Position numbers and translations under genes: made by a program. A model generated the notes under the pieces. The model saw nothing but the letters and a program-made list of their open reading frames with translations. It was not told the origin of the DNA and did no database searches. This document shows, piece after piece, positions 28,274 to 38,918 of a DNA stretch of 64,000 bases. How positions within the stretch are numbered: position 1 is the first letter of the stretch; each line of letters opens with the position of its first letter. Location of the stretch: contig CM064517.1 in assembly GCA_032716605.1 (NCBI GenBank), positions 24,254,015 to 24,318,014 on the forward strand, in the 5' to 3' direction. Source of the DNA: Paralithodes platypus (taxonomy: Eukaryota > Arthropoda > Malacostraca > Decapoda > Lithodidae).

Positions 28274-31073
28274 TCTGCCTTAAAGCTATACATGGTAAGG
28301 AAGGTTTGTCTAGAGCAACTGACAAGTATCTAGAGAGAAACGTATGATTAGACGCCCACAACTGTGTGGACGCAATATCTTCAACTGAAAAGTTTTTCAG
28401 GAAACGTAAAGAGGCCGCCCACTTGCGTAAATCGTGGGCCCTACCCACAACGCCGGGATTACTCTCTTTAATGACTTCTACTAGAAGAGAGGCTAATCGC
28501 CGTTTAAGTAAGCGTTTACCCGTACTCGCTACCCATAAAGCACCTTGGGGGTTATGAGGAGCTATTCTTAAATATTTGGTTAGAGCTTGCACTGGACATA
28601 AATTATGATGCACCTTTCCCCTTTTTAACGCCGGCACCGTGAATTCAGAAAACACGTGTGCACTATGCTCATTCTTGGCTACAAACGCCGGGGAGGGTGC
28701 AATGGAAATTGAATCATTAAGTCTACCAAACCTAAGACAATTAGGTGTGTTGCTCATCGCCGCCAGCTCAGACACTCTGTTTCCGGTGGCCAAAGCCAAA
28801 AGGAAAACTGCCTTCTTTAAGATTAAAGCAAAGTCTGCAGTATTTTGATACAGACGAGAATGAAGTAAAGACAAAGCTTTGTCCAGAGACCAAGTAGGCA
28901 TGAGCTGACGGGGAGGTGGGCGGAGTTTAAAACACGCTCTCATAAATCCTGTTTCCTCCGCCACCGGTATGGATAGACCTGTAAGGTCGAAAAAGGGCAC
29001 TCTAATCGCAGTTAAGTGATTCTTCAGAGTAACCACAGATAAACGTTTCTGCTCAAACAGATAGTTCAAGTAATTAAAAACCAATGCCACTGAGGGTACA
29101 GTTTGTTCCGTTCTAACAATCCAAGAAGTAAAAGCTTTCCAATGAGATTGATATTGTCGCTTAGTAGACTGAGTATATTGATTGAGCAATTTATTGGTCA
29201 CATCCCTGCCGTATGGTGCTAGCCACTTGGCCTCCTGAATGTCCATAATGCAAAAGTCAGCGAGGTCTCTAGGTTGCCAATCGTGTCTAAGTGGAAGTAC
29301 CTGACCGGGAGCGATACCGGGTCCGGGCACCACATTATTAACTGCTGGCACCACACCTGCGCCGGCCACAGGGGCGCGATTAGCGAGACTAAGCCTCGAT
29401 AAACTCGTAGTTTGTTCACTACGTGGCACATTAGTGACGCATCTGGCGGTGGAAACAGATAGATGGAGCTCCATCTGTTCCAGTCTGTCACTAGGGCGTC
29501 TGGCCCCCCTGCCGGCGTTATCGTCCGGCGGGTGAGGTATAGAGGGAGCTTGTGAGTCTCCTCGGACGCAAAAAGATCCACTTGTGGATGGGAGAGCTCC
29601 GCAATCATTAGGTCGAAAATGGGTTGCTTGAGCTCCCATTCTACTGTCGTGCTCTGTCTCCGGGACAGAGCGTCTGCCCAGACGTTCGCTACGCCTGGGA
29701 GATAAGATGCGTGAAGATAAATATCTAGACTGGTGGCTAGAACAAAAATCTCTTCCGCCACGAGTAGCAACTTCCTTGACCTCGTTGACCCTTGTTTCTG
29801 AATACAGTGAACTGCATTCAGATTGTCCATTCTGAAGGCCACTGACTTGCCCCGTAACGCCGGGCCGTGAGCCTGAAGGAAATACAATGGGACTAGTAAC
29901 TCTTTGACATTTATGTGAGCGATTTCTAAGTGGGACCAAAGTCCCTGACCCTGGTGCCCCTGATTTGACTGAAATCCCCACCCTATGGTGCCTGACGCAT
30001 CCGTGTCTACCCATACCGTTGGAGGAGGAGAGGTCCATGACATGATTGAGTGCAATGTTTCCCTCTTCGCCCAGACCGCTAGTAAGGTGTGGATTAATTT
30101 TGGTATGGGCCATAATTTTCCCGCCGGTAAGAGTGGGAAATATTTGTTGCCCTCCAATATTAATCGTTTTACTTTCAACCGGCCCAACTTGACAGTTAGC
30201 TGAATCCAGTTGAGAGAGCCGACCAGAGACTCCCAGACTCTTCGTGTCGTAGTCAGACTGTGAAGAAACCTGAACAGTTTCCTGCGAAACCTGTTGCGAT
30301 TGTCCACACTCTGACTCAGAGTGAGAGCGGCGGTGTCCCAGACCAGCCCTATCCACTGAATTACTCTTGAGGGAACAAGGTTTGACTTTACCAGATTTAC
30401 CTTGAAGCCTAGAGTTTTGACATGATTTAAAATGATATTGACATGTTTTATGCATAATTGTTGTGTCTCTGCCACCACCAGCCAGTCGTCTAGATACCAC
30501 AACACTCTGATTCCCTGTTTTAACAATGGCATCAGGGCTTGCCTGACTAGTTTTGTGAATAATCGAGGTGCTAGGTTCAAACCGAACGGCATCCTCTGAA
30601 AAACAAAATTTTGGTGCCTGATCCTCAAGGCCAGAAACCTTTGAAATCTTTTGTTGACCGACACGTGCCAATAGGCGTCTGTCAGGTCTAGGGAACACAT
30701 CCAGCCACCCGGCGGAAGTGTTAGCCTGATTTGATGAACTGTTAACATTCTGAAAGACTCGTTGTAAATGTGAAGATTCAGATACGACAGGTCTACGACC
30801 GGCCTCATCTGAACACTGTCCCGTTTGGGAACCAAAAACAGTTTTGACGTGAATACAGGGTAATCTGGGGGTACCGGGATGATGACATTCTTGGCAATCA
30901 TCTCCTGGACCAGCAGCTCCACCTCTAATGAAACACAATTTGCCGTTGTCGGCTGACGTAAGCGAGGTCGCCGGAGCCACTGCCAAGTGATGCCTTTGCG
31001 TGCCACCATCCGTGCCCAGGTTTTTAACGGCCATGCTTGGTGACACGTTCGGAACGACCCAGTTAGCCGACAA
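28266..31073 (-). CDS. DIRS tyrosine recombinase ORF (copy C)
   Basis: 935 codons, same layout as copy A. The recombinase domain starts at MDIQEAKW (about residue 610) and keeps ATGNRVSEL, AHDLRKW and SRYLS, i.e. catalytic Arg, His-x-x-Arg and Tyr. The upstream part overlaps RT/RH in another frame and is open throughout. Differences from A are scattered single substitutions. It looks catalytically competent. Confidence 0.88.
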   Translation of the reverse strand: MSANWVVPNVSPSMAVKNLGTDGGTQRHHLAVAPATSLTSADNGKLCFIRGGAAGPGDDCQECHHPGTPRLPCIHVKTVFGSQTGQCSDEAGRRPVVSESSHLQRVFQNVNSSSNQANTSAGWLDVFPRPDRRLLARVGQQKISKVSGLEDQAPKFCFSEDAVRFEPSTSIIHKTSQASPDAIVKTGNQSVVVSRRLAGGGRDTTIMHKTCQYHFKSCQNSRLQGKSGKVKPCSLKSNSVDRAGLGHRRSHSESECGQSQQVSQETVQVSSQSDYDTKSLGVSGRLSQLDSANCQVGPVESKTINIGGQQIFPTLTGGKIMAHTKINPHLTSGLGEEGNIALNHVMDLSSSNGMGRHGCVRHHRVGISVKSGAPGSGTLVPLRNRSHKCQRVTSPIVFPSGSRPGVTGQVSGLQNGQSECSSLYSETRVNEVKEVATRGGRDFCSSHQSRYLSSRILSPRRSERLGRRSVPETEHDSRMGAQATHFRPNDCGALPSTSGSFCVRGDSQAPSIPHPPDDNAGRGARRPSDRLEQMELHLSVSTARCVTNVPRSEQTTSLSRLSLANRAPVAGAGVVPAVNNVVPGPGIAPGQVLPLRHDWQPRDLADFCIMDIQEAKWLAPYGRDVTNKLLNQYTQSTKRQYQSHWKAFTSWIVRTEQTVPSVALVFNYLNYLFEQKRLSVVTLKNHLTAIRVPFFDLTGLSIPVAEETGFMRACFKLRPPPRQLMPTWSLDKALSLLHSRLYQNTADFALILKKAVFLLALATGNRVSELAAMSNTPNCLRFGRLNDSISIAPSPAFVAKNEHSAHVFSEFTVPALKRGKVHHNLCPVQALTKYLRIAPHNPQGALWVASTGKRLLKRRLASLLVEVIKESNPGVVGRAHDLRKWAASLRFLKNFSVEDIASTQLWASNHTFLSRYLSVALDKPSLPCIALRQRV

Positions 31074-31123
31074 GGGTTCGCCGGCTGTACTTCCCTCGGT
31101 TCCTCCGGCTCTAAGGTAGGCAC
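29219..31123 (-). CDS. DIRS reverse transcriptase / RNase H (copy C)
   Basis: 634 aa, uninterrupted, with SLDLTDAYWH, WYLDDWL, WVDTDASG, NVKELL, RMDN and WADALSR all present. It starts MPTLEPEEPREVQP, 17 nt after the ORF1 stop as in copy A. The C-terminal extension (DLFAS...FPPPDASL...APLWPAQ) is intact. Likely a functional polymerase/RNase H. Confidence 0.92.
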   Translation of the reverse strand: MPTLEPEEPREVQPANPCRLTGSFRTCHQAWPLKTWARMVARKGITWQWLRRPRLRQPTTANCVSLEVELLVQEMIAKNVIIPVPPDYPVFTSKLFLVPKRDSVQMRPVVDLSYLNLHIYNESFRMLTVHQIRLTLPPGGWMCSLDLTDAYWHVSVNKRFQRFLALRIRHQNFVFQRMPFGLNLAPRLFTKLVRQALMPLLKQGIRVLWYLDDWLVVAETQQLCIKHVNIILNHVKTLGFKVNLVKSNLVPSRVIQWIGLVWDTAALTLSQSVDNRNRFRRKLFRFLHSLTTTRRVWESLVGSLNWIQLTVKLGRLKVKRLILEGNKYFPLLPAGKLWPIPKLIHTLLAVWAKRETLHSIMSWTSPPPTVWVDTDASGTIGWGFQSNQGHQGQGLWSHLEIAHINVKELLVPLYFLQAHGPALRGKSVAFRMDNLNAVHCIQKQGSTRSRKLLLVAEEIFVLATSLDIYLHASYLPGVANVWADALSRRQSTTVEWELKQPIFDLMIAELSHPQVDLFASEETHKLPLYLTRRTITPAGGPDALVTDWNRWSSIYLFPPPDASLMCHVVNKLRVYRGLVSLIAPLWPAQVWCQQLIMWCPDPVSLPVRYFHLDTIGNLETSLTFALWTFRRPSG

Positions 31124-31140
31124 TGGGAGTGAGAAAGACT

Positions 31141-33759
31141 TTAGTTTTTTGATGGTGGTTTTGGTGGTGTTGGCCGCTTCGCCGGCTGGCTGGTGTGGGC
31201 CGAAGACTGGCCCTGACCCGGCTTATACTGGCCGCGTCCCCTCTGTCCTGAAAACCCTCTCTGTCTATGCCTGAACTGACCCAGGGGGGATTGGGAGGAC
31301 TTAGGCGGAAGAAACGGCTTAGAACCCCCTGGCTGAGCTTTAGTAGGAGGCTTAGGTTTGGGGAAGTTAAATGCGGGTTTCTTAGCCTGTGCGGGACTGT
31401 GCTTCACGGCCTGTGCCATGTTAAACACTGTTCGCCATACATCAGGGGACATTAAAGAAGGTGTAAGTACTGGGGACATAACCACCTGGTTAGCAATGCG
31501 ATCAGGCAGCTTGCGAACTAATGACATTCTAAGATCCTGTCGTGCTCGCACCGCCTCAAGTAAGGCTGTGCGTATGTCACCTAAGGATTGAATTGACGAC
31601 TGAAGAATCAGACGCCGGGATAATTCAACTGATCTTCGAGCATCCGCGTCTGCGATTGCCTGAGTAGACCTGAGTAAAGACTTAGCCACCTGTTGAGAAA
31701 CTATGTACTGTGAAAACAGGCGGAAAGCTTTTCCCCTAAGCCTAAATTCTCTGTCTAGGTGAGAAGGGGTAGGGGTAATGAATGGTTCCTTTAGTTCACA
31801 AAGATTAATCTTAGGGGCAGCTAAAAAGGAAAATAAAGCTGACGGAACTCCGCCGGCAGAACCTACCGGCATTGAGAACCATGAATGTGTATCCTGAGGG
31901 ATCTGGTGGGAAGATTTAGAAGTGAAAGTGGTTGCAAAGTTCTGAGCCTCTACCTCCCAATCCACCCAAGGTCCTGGTCCTAACTGTCCCACCTTCAACA
32001 CTGGATTAGCTGTCTCGTCTGTGACGGTCTGTAAATCTAGTTCAGGAGTAATAGCCAACAGAGCCTTAATATCATTAAACCCATCCAGCTTAGACCAGTC
32101 TGAAAAAAGTTTTGAAGCTGAGGCAGGGGGTAAAGCAGGCTTAGATGCATAAACAAAATAATCCTGATAATAATAACTAGGTATAGCCTTGATATTTACA
32201 TCCAAAACATTACCCAAGGCATCCAATGCCCTTAATTTCTTAGACTTATTTCCCTGGATAAACCACTCACGTGGTACCGGGAGTTCCCCTGACAAGGTAG
32301 GCTGGGCAAGCTCTGGCTTAGAGGGGTTCAAAGGGACCCATGACTCATCTGGCCCATAAAGCAGGGGCATAGCTACCTTTCTAAGAGGCGCTTTGTCTAG
32401 AGGGGGTGGATTAACATCCGTAATGACCCTGACATTTGACGTAGTGAATGCCGCCGTAGCTGGCTTAGAGCTCCCTGCCGGTGACAGAGTAGGAGGGTTA
32501 GGAATCTTAGATAAATCGATTGACGTTATCAGAGGCCGTACCGCAGAACCTGTCAAGGGAGCCCCCAAGTCCATTGTGGGGTTTTCTCGTTGTTGATTAA
32601 AGAATTTTGATAGAGCATGAGTAAGTAACCCATCAATTTCTTGTGCTGTAACAAACTGGTTAGGTGCAGAACTTTCAGGTGAATTAGTATTATCATGGGC
32701 GGCGTCCAGGCCTGAGCCTGACCCTTGTCCTTCCCTATCTGAAATTAATGACACTTCATCTTGTCCCTCCCGATCCTCCTGAGAAGACCCCGCCGAGGCA
32801 GGGGCACCTTGTTTCCAAGATAAATCAGGGATAGAGGATGGGGTCGCCGCGTCCCTGTGGACATCGGCTACTGTGTGACTCGTATGAGTCGGACGTGGAT
32901 GGACAGACCCTGGTTGAGCAAAACGCCAAACACCGAGGCTCTGGCCTACGCTCTCTTGAGAGTCTGAAACATTCTCAATTATTGAATATCCTGAACTCTC
33001 CATTTCTAGGGTTAAAATATCAATAGGTAAATCTTGTTTAGGGACAGGCGCTTCACTATACTCTGAGGCTGTAACAGAAACATTGTCAGGTGTAGAGGTA
33101 CGATGAGATGCACTAGACTTAGAAGAATGTCGAGAGGACTTCTTATGGGAATCCTTTTTGGAGGATTTGTGGCTACGGTGTGACCGCGAACTGGACCTAG
33201 GTTTGGAAGAATTACCACCATGGTCCCTGGGGGAAGCTTCAGTCTTGCACTTCTTACTAGCCGGGGAAGAGGCCCGACTTGAAGACCGTTGTCTGAGGGG
33301 AGACCTTGACCTCGATCTCGCCTGCGACGAGGAGGTGGCTGCCGGGGGAGTAGGCTCTCTCGGGCGTTTAAACGTCTCCACAGACGATACAGAATCCTGG
33401 CTAGTCTCTGTCGGCTTAAAACCCCTTACTCTAGAGGTACGTTTAGGGGGAGGGTGCTCTGACAGCAACTTATCCCAAAGTGGGACGTTGTCACATTGAA
33501 GTGACTTATGTGCGACAATGGTAGTGTAGGCCGACATTTGTTGTCTGACCTCTCTCAACGCTACCGCCGCGGTCTTGTCATTGTCACACAGGACTTTATT
33601 GGTTAATTGGGAGCAAAAAGAACAATTACGTGTAACCCAGAGACCCCTTGAACGGTCTAGACATCTAACACACCTTATGCAAAGGGTATGTGCAAAAATT
33701 GGGATACCCGCGCAAGTAGGGGTAATGCACAGGGCAAAAACTGGGGTGACATTAGCCAT
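31141..33759 (-). CDS. DIRS ORF1, Gag-like protein (copy C)
   Basis: 872 aa, intact. Same Cys/His N-terminus as copy A (CITPTC, HTLCIRCVRC, NCSFC), an SR-rich stretch at about 140-225, the conserved middle domain, and the basic GQRGRGQYKPGQGQ tail. The start follows the predicted leader acceptor by 60 nt, as in the other copies. Biochemical role is inferred only from position and composition. Confidence 0.87.
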   Translation of the reverse strand: MANVTPVFALCITPTCAGIPIFAHTLCIRCVRCLDRSRGLWVTRNCSFCSQLTNKVLCDNDKTAAVALREVRQQMSAYTTIVAHKSLQCDNVPLWDKLLSEHPPPKRTSRVRGFKPTETSQDSVSSVETFKRPREPTPPAATSSSQARSRSRSPLRQRSSSRASSPASKKCKTEASPRDHGGNSSKPRSSSRSHRSHKSSKKDSHKKSSRHSSKSSASHRTSTPDNVSVTASEYSEAPVPKQDLPIDILTLEMESSGYSIIENVSDSQESVGQSLGVWRFAQPGSVHPRPTHTSHTVADVHRDAATPSSIPDLSWKQGAPASAGSSQEDREGQDEVSLISDREGQGSGSGLDAAHDNTNSPESSAPNQFVTAQEIDGLLTHALSKFFNQQRENPTMDLGAPLTGSAVRPLITSIDLSKIPNPPTLSPAGSSKPATAAFTTSNVRVITDVNPPPLDKAPLRKVAMPLLYGPDESWVPLNPSKPELAQPTLSGELPVPREWFIQGNKSKKLRALDALGNVLDVNIKAIPSYYYQDYFVYASKPALPPASASKLFSDWSKLDGFNDIKALLAITPELDLQTVTDETANPVLKVGQLGPGPWVDWEVEAQNFATTFTSKSSHQIPQDTHSWFSMPVGSAGGVPSALFSFLAAPKINLCELKEPFITPTPSHLDREFRLRGKAFRLFSQYIVSQQVAKSLLRSTQAIADADARRSVELSRRLILQSSIQSLGDIRTALLEAVRARQDLRMSLVRKLPDRIANQVVMSPVLTPSLMSPDVWRTVFNMAQAVKHSPAQAKKPAFNFPKPKPPTKAQPGGSKPFLPPKSSQSPLGQFRHRQRGFSGQRGRGQYKPGQGQSSAHTSQPAKRPTPPKPPSKN

Positions 33760-33818
33760 GACAGAGACTGGTGAGAGGAACTACCGCCGGGTCTGAATTG
33801 GTCCGCCGGAGCTCAGCT

Positions 33819-35239
33819 CTGGAAAAATAAAGAAAATTTCCAGGAATTAATGCTCATAAGGTTAACCCAAGTGTTCGCATACAAGTGTTAATAACCCGCC
33901 GGGTAACGGGATGCAAAGACACAGCTAACACATCTCGCCACGCGGCTGGGTATAAAGAGGCTAAACAAGTCTTCTTAGCTAAGAACATGAAGAATACCCT
34001 CTGATATAATGGTCCAGTATGGCACTAATAGTCTGTAGGAGGTGGTGACTGTCTCAAGATTCAATTTTGTAACAAAGCCCCCCCTCATAAAGACGCCGGC
34101 CCTTGAAATATTTTAGTAGAATAGCCCAGGGCAGGAATATACGAGATCTGATTTTTTAACGAATTGTCCCAAACGATCGTCGTAAAAATAGAAGGCGGCG
34201 ATACTGAAAGTATCAACCAATTAAGGTTAATCGAAATTGAATTTGTTTATAAATTCCTTAGTTCCTATACTTAGGGACACCCGCCGGGTGTGGAAATCGA
34301 TTAGGTTAAACCTCACTGATCCTTCAAATGCCGTAAGAGTAAAGGCGGCGATACACAGAGTATCACTCACATGGATTGGTTAACTATAAGAGACCTAAGT
34401 CGTTTTATCCCACCCTGCTAAGGTGCACCCGCCGGGTGAGAAGTCTAAAAGTTAACCCCACAAGTTCCTGACCCCACTACTTTGTAAAAGATCGCCGGGG
34501 AGGAACGCCTAAACAACAGCTAGGTTTTCCCCGTGGTTTGTCGTAAACCAGGTAGAAAAACCTATAAAAAACGAGTGTTCTCACGAACATCGTTTCTTTA
34601 TATATAACTAAATATATGTAAGGATGGGTACAGCCATCCCGCCGGGAAATATAAAGGAGGCCTGAAACCAGGCACCCACAGATACGCAGTCCTGGAGAGC
34701 CACAGACACCTCCCCTCGCCGGGGAACCAGCCAGTGTTAACAACCACGTGTGGCCTAACACTGCTCATCGGTCAGGTTTTTTCACGGTGAAACCGAGAAA
34801 AACCCGCCGGAAGGCAAACCCCACCCTGAACAGACACCATCTGAACAAAACGACACGAGGAGAGACACGCACGACTAACCAAGGTCACAACATAATCCGT
34901 GGAATTAGCCAATACACAACTAAACCAGGAAACAAATATAGTCCGAGGAATTAGCCAATACACAACTAAAACCCGGATACACATGACACAGTAGGGCATA
35001 TTTATAAAATAAATAATAACACTAGACATGTGGCAAAGCTACGAGCGGCTGGCTAGGCCTAGGTAGACGGCATGAAAATAGTTGAAATATAAACACACAC
35101 TGGAATATCACAACAGGAACCACCGCCAACACACCACCGAAGCGATAACTTCCCAACCCCGGGAAGCCTGACACGGACCCAGAAAAAACTTCACTAAGTG
35201 AAGAAAAATACGCTGGGAACGTCAGCAAACACAGCTTAC
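33819..35239 (-). other. Putative leader intron of DIRS-C
   Basis: Reading the minus strand, the donor GAG|GTAAGC is at 35239 and the acceptor TTATTTTTCCAG ends at 33819. Both are identical in form to copy A. Confidence 0.5.
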
Positions 35240-35556
35240 CTCATCAGAAGGATAGAAGGCAGCAATAATTAACGCGTAATGAAAGCCGCCTGCATCACCA
35301 ACTAAACCAAACTGTGAAAAGTTCACGTGTCCACAACAGGACCACGAGGGTACATCCGAAATAGATGCCCCATACATACGACCCAAAATACATTGCACTG
35401 CGGGCAACCAGCCCAGGACACTCCTGCTACGCCTATCCTAACCTTACTCGATACATCCCAGAGTAAACAAATGAGAAAAAACTCACTAGGGACGCCACGA
35501 ATGCGGAACCAGCGGAGCCTGAAAGGAACGTCCGGGCAGGCTGAGCGCAGAGCAAA

Positions 35557-35866
35557 GAAGGAGGAATGACGCCTGAATCAGCGTCTGGTCAGAAATCCAC
35601 ACAAGTACATCCACGATATGATGGAAAGCTTATTGGATAGTTATTCTTATTTTCTTTTTGTTTTTATTTTTTACGAAGTTTTTTCGTAGTGAGAACCCAA
35701 TTCATAATGACTGAAGCCATGAGTGAGGTCGCGTGCGCTCATGATGAAGGCTCCTCAGTTTTTAAATGCTCTGCGCGGTAGATTCAAACTACGGCGGATT
35801 AGTGTTTGAAGAGGATGCCTTATGTAATAGGCATGTTCGTCAATGATGGAGGGGCCACTAATAAAT
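35557..35866 (-). repeat. DIRS-C left ITR
   Basis: Left-type end (reverse complement of ...GGAGGGGCCACTAATAAAT), inverted match to 27213-27522. Confidence 0.92.
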
Positions 35867-38386
35867 ACTGCCGCACCCACTCTGAGCGCGATGGCAACCC
35901 GGAGCGCTTCAGCATCCAAGTGAGTTCCAAGAGGTGGGATGGGGATGGCGTGTAACCACAAGCCACTCTCCGAACGGGCTGCTGCCTGGAGGCGTGCTTT
36001 TGCAACCTGGTCTGCATTGGTTAGGAGATTTTCTTGAGTTTTCTTCGCCGAGATGGTATCCCACGCTTTCTGCTTGCTCCTGGAGGTACCCTGAGGCTCC
36101 TCCTCTACTCCTGTACTTCCCTTCCAGGTGTTAATCGCTGCTGTTACGTCCCCATTAAGTGTCATTCCGGGTTGAGAAGAAAGGATGGACAATACAAGGT
36201 CGTTGGTCGCGATGAGGGAAGAGATAAAGGCTGGGGAGGCAATATCCGAGGCTCTCCGTATGCCCAAGCCCCCGAGGCGGACAGGAAGGGTGGCTTGTGT
36301 CCAGGCCCGTTCTTTAAATTCCACGTTGGTGATGCTGGTCACTGCTTCTCGGATTATGCTGTCTAATTCTTGGAGGCCACCATTGTTCGTGTAAGTCATC
36401 GATGTGCGCAGGAGGTATTGGAGTTTTGGGATGGAGAAACAGTTCTTGAGCAGGGCCAGAGCTGAGTGGGCATCGATGTGTATCAGGCGACTCACGAGAC
36501 GTTGAAGCTCCTCCTTTTTAACTTGAAGTGCTGGTGGGATTGCTGCCAGAGTTAGTGGGGAACCTAATAGGGTTTGCTGGTGCTCCTGAAGGATCTTTAC
36601 ATCTGGCAATATGTTTCGAAACAGGGCCTGAGTCTCTTCTCCTTGTTCACGTGTGTGGTTGAGGAGGACAAGTTCACATTTGGTGTCATTTATCACTAGC
36701 CCGGCCTGGCCGAGGTCAGTTACGATGTTATTTAGGTCGGTTAGAACGTTCTCTACTGACCCACCCAAGGTTGCATCGTCCAGGTACCATACATTCAGTT
36801 CTGACCTTACTTTGTTAGCTGCTGCATCCACCCCTATTGAGAAAACAGCAGGACCACCTGGATCTCCCTGCTGTAACCCGGTCGCTGATGGGATTACCGT
36901 CTCGCCAAAAATCAGGATTGAAGGTTTGGAATAAGCCTGCCAAAGTAGGGGTACAGAGTGGGGATGTGTTCTTGAGCTGCACGGAGGAAGACATCCCTGC
37001 GAATGCTGTTGAATGCGTTCCGCATGTCAATCTTTAGAAGCACTCTGTTTCTTGGGCTTGGCTGAGGTAGGTGCGGGTTGCGTGTACAGCAGCTTCACAC
37101 CCCCCTGGAGTTCCGAAACCTAGTTGAACTGGTCTTAAGTGTTGACCTAGGCCATTCGAGAGTGGTTTCAAACCCACCTTTGTGGCAAGGCGGCGGAAGG
37201 TGTTCCCTACTGCTATTGGGCGCACACCGCCATCTTTTTTTGCCAGTGCACAGAGTGATGCCCCAAAAAATAGGGGTGTGGCACAGTCGGGTACTTCCCC
37301 TCTTAAAACCATGTTGATGAATTTGGTGAGGGTTTCCAAGAGTGCCTCCCCAGCAGCTCCTGATCCCTGACCCAAGAGGCCTTTGAGGTGGGCGGGTCGG
37401 ATACCATCTGGGCCCGCGGCTGAGCCTGCTGGGAATGAAGTCACTGCGGCCACCTGCTCCTTCGTGACAACTAAAGGTTGGCGCATCTGGTCATTTGGGG
37501 CAGGGTGGAGGTTTAGGTCCCTAGTTGTAGGTGGGTGCTTTTCTTGTAGGGCTTCAACAACTTCGGTGCCTTGACCAGCAAAACCTTCTGAAGAGGACAA
37601 CAGTCTGACGGCCCCTTTGATGTCACTATCCGCCAGCTTCGCCGCGACCCTCTTACGTAGCTGTTCAGCCTCTTCCTCTTCCTTGTCCTGGTGCTTCTGG
37701 GCCCTGTTTGGTTGCTGTTCGGGGGGTTCCACCAGTTTGTTTCCATCCATATACTGTGCTACTTGACATTTCACTCTGGTGGCTAGTGAAACCTGAAGAT
37801 GGTCTTGTATGTTGGTTCTGGGTGGTTTTTGGAGGGCCCCATAGGAGAAACCCAGGAGCTGTGCCCATGCAAGGGGTGTCTTGAGCTGTAGGGCCTGCTT
37901 TATGATGGTTGTAAGGGCCTCCGCCACTTGGATTCTGGCTCCTTTAGGTACCCGGGCAAGGACCTGGATCCGCGCTTTCCATTTGGTCACAAGTTGGGTC
38001 AAGTTGGCGACCGGTGTTGCCGGTGTTACCCCGGTTGGCTCTGCAGTGGGCCCTGGGCATGCGAGACATTTCCAGTTTGGTTGTTCTCCTGATGTTTTCT
38101 TTGTCAGCTTAGCACAAGATAAATGAATAGATCTAAGACAGCCGTAACATTTTCGCGAATTCTTTCTTGCATTGGTTATTCCGCACTTAAAACACTTAGT
38201 ATCTGCTAGGCCATAGTCTTCCAAGATTATCCGATCCTCTGCCTCTACCAAGCCGTCCTCCTGATCTTCCCGTGGTGCTTCCATTTCTACCATGTCTCCC
38301 TTGTTTCAGAAACCCCGGGAAATCTCTCCTGGCACATATCTAGATTATTGCTGTTGTTATTAATGTATAATTGGCTGGATGCATAA
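35867..38386 (-). pseudogene. R2-like retrotransposon, 5' and RT part, with N-terminal PHD finger
   Basis: Frame 38293-37034 starts MVEMEAPRED and has an N-terminal C4HC3 array: Cys34, 37, 49, 52, His57, Cys60, 76, 79, the spacing of a PHD finger. RT follows with AGPDGIRPAHLKGLL and KKDGGVRPIAVGNTFRRLA. Frameshifts between about 37034 and 36831 break the segment around RNAFNSIRRDVFL and LQQGDPGGP. The next frame has the catalytic YLDDATLGG (residues 16-24 of the 36831-35755 ORF). It runs into the DIRS-C left ITR, where the reading frame decays. The element is inactive. Confidence 0.75.
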
Positions 38387-38738
38387 AATATAGGTTTGAC
38401 TCCTGTAAGGAGATAAAGAAAACCTAATATTTAGTAGTGGCCCCGTAATCATTGACGAACATGCCTATTACATAAGGCATCCTCTTCAAACACTCATCCG
38501 CCGTAGTTTGAATCTACCGCGCAGAGCATTTAAAATCTGAGGAGCCTTCATCATGAGCGCACGCGACCTCACTCATGGCTTCAGTCATTATGAATTGGGT
38601 TCTCACTACGAAAAAACTTCGTAAAAAATAAAAACAAAAAGAAAATAAGAATAACTATCCAATAAGGTTTCCATCATATCGTGGATGTACTTGTGTGGAT
38701 CTTTGACCAGACGCTGATTCAGGCGTCATTCTTCCTTC
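38387..38738 (+). repeat. DIRS-D right ITR
   Basis: Normal right-type terminus with extension, then CCCCGTAATCATTGACGA, ending where the homology to the left ITR stops (CTTCCTTC). Confidence 0.9.
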
Positions 38739-38810
38739 ACTGACATATCAAGTAAACCAAAATCCTTAATACATCAACGAATGGGAAGGGGATGGTCGGG
38801 AGGGCCCCAG

Positions 38811-38918
38811 TCGTCAATGATTACGGGGCCACTACTAAATATTAGGTTTTCTTTATCTCCTTACAGGAGTCAAACCTATAATTTATTAGTGGCCCCTCCA
38901 TCATTGACGAACATGCCT
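38811..38918 (-). repeat. DIRS-D internal complementary region
   Basis: Contains a left-type segment (TTTATTAGTGGCCCCTCC), which disagrees with the actual left terminus of this copy. Confidence 0.9.

Larger units (their letters stand above)
27171..35866 (-). mobile_element. DIRS1-like retrotransposon copy C (complete, all ORFs open)
   Basis: An 8.70-kb reverse-strand copy with ITRs of 310 and 352 bp, an ICR, and three intact ORFs of the same lengths as copy A (872, 634, 935 codons). It is closest to copy A in sequence. It lies inside the R2-like element: flanking RT sequence ends GAAV at 35870 and resumes with the CHPHTC knuckle at 27168. ATT is present at both junctions. Left and right ITRs are nearly identical, which suggests recent insertion. 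Confidence 0.93.
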
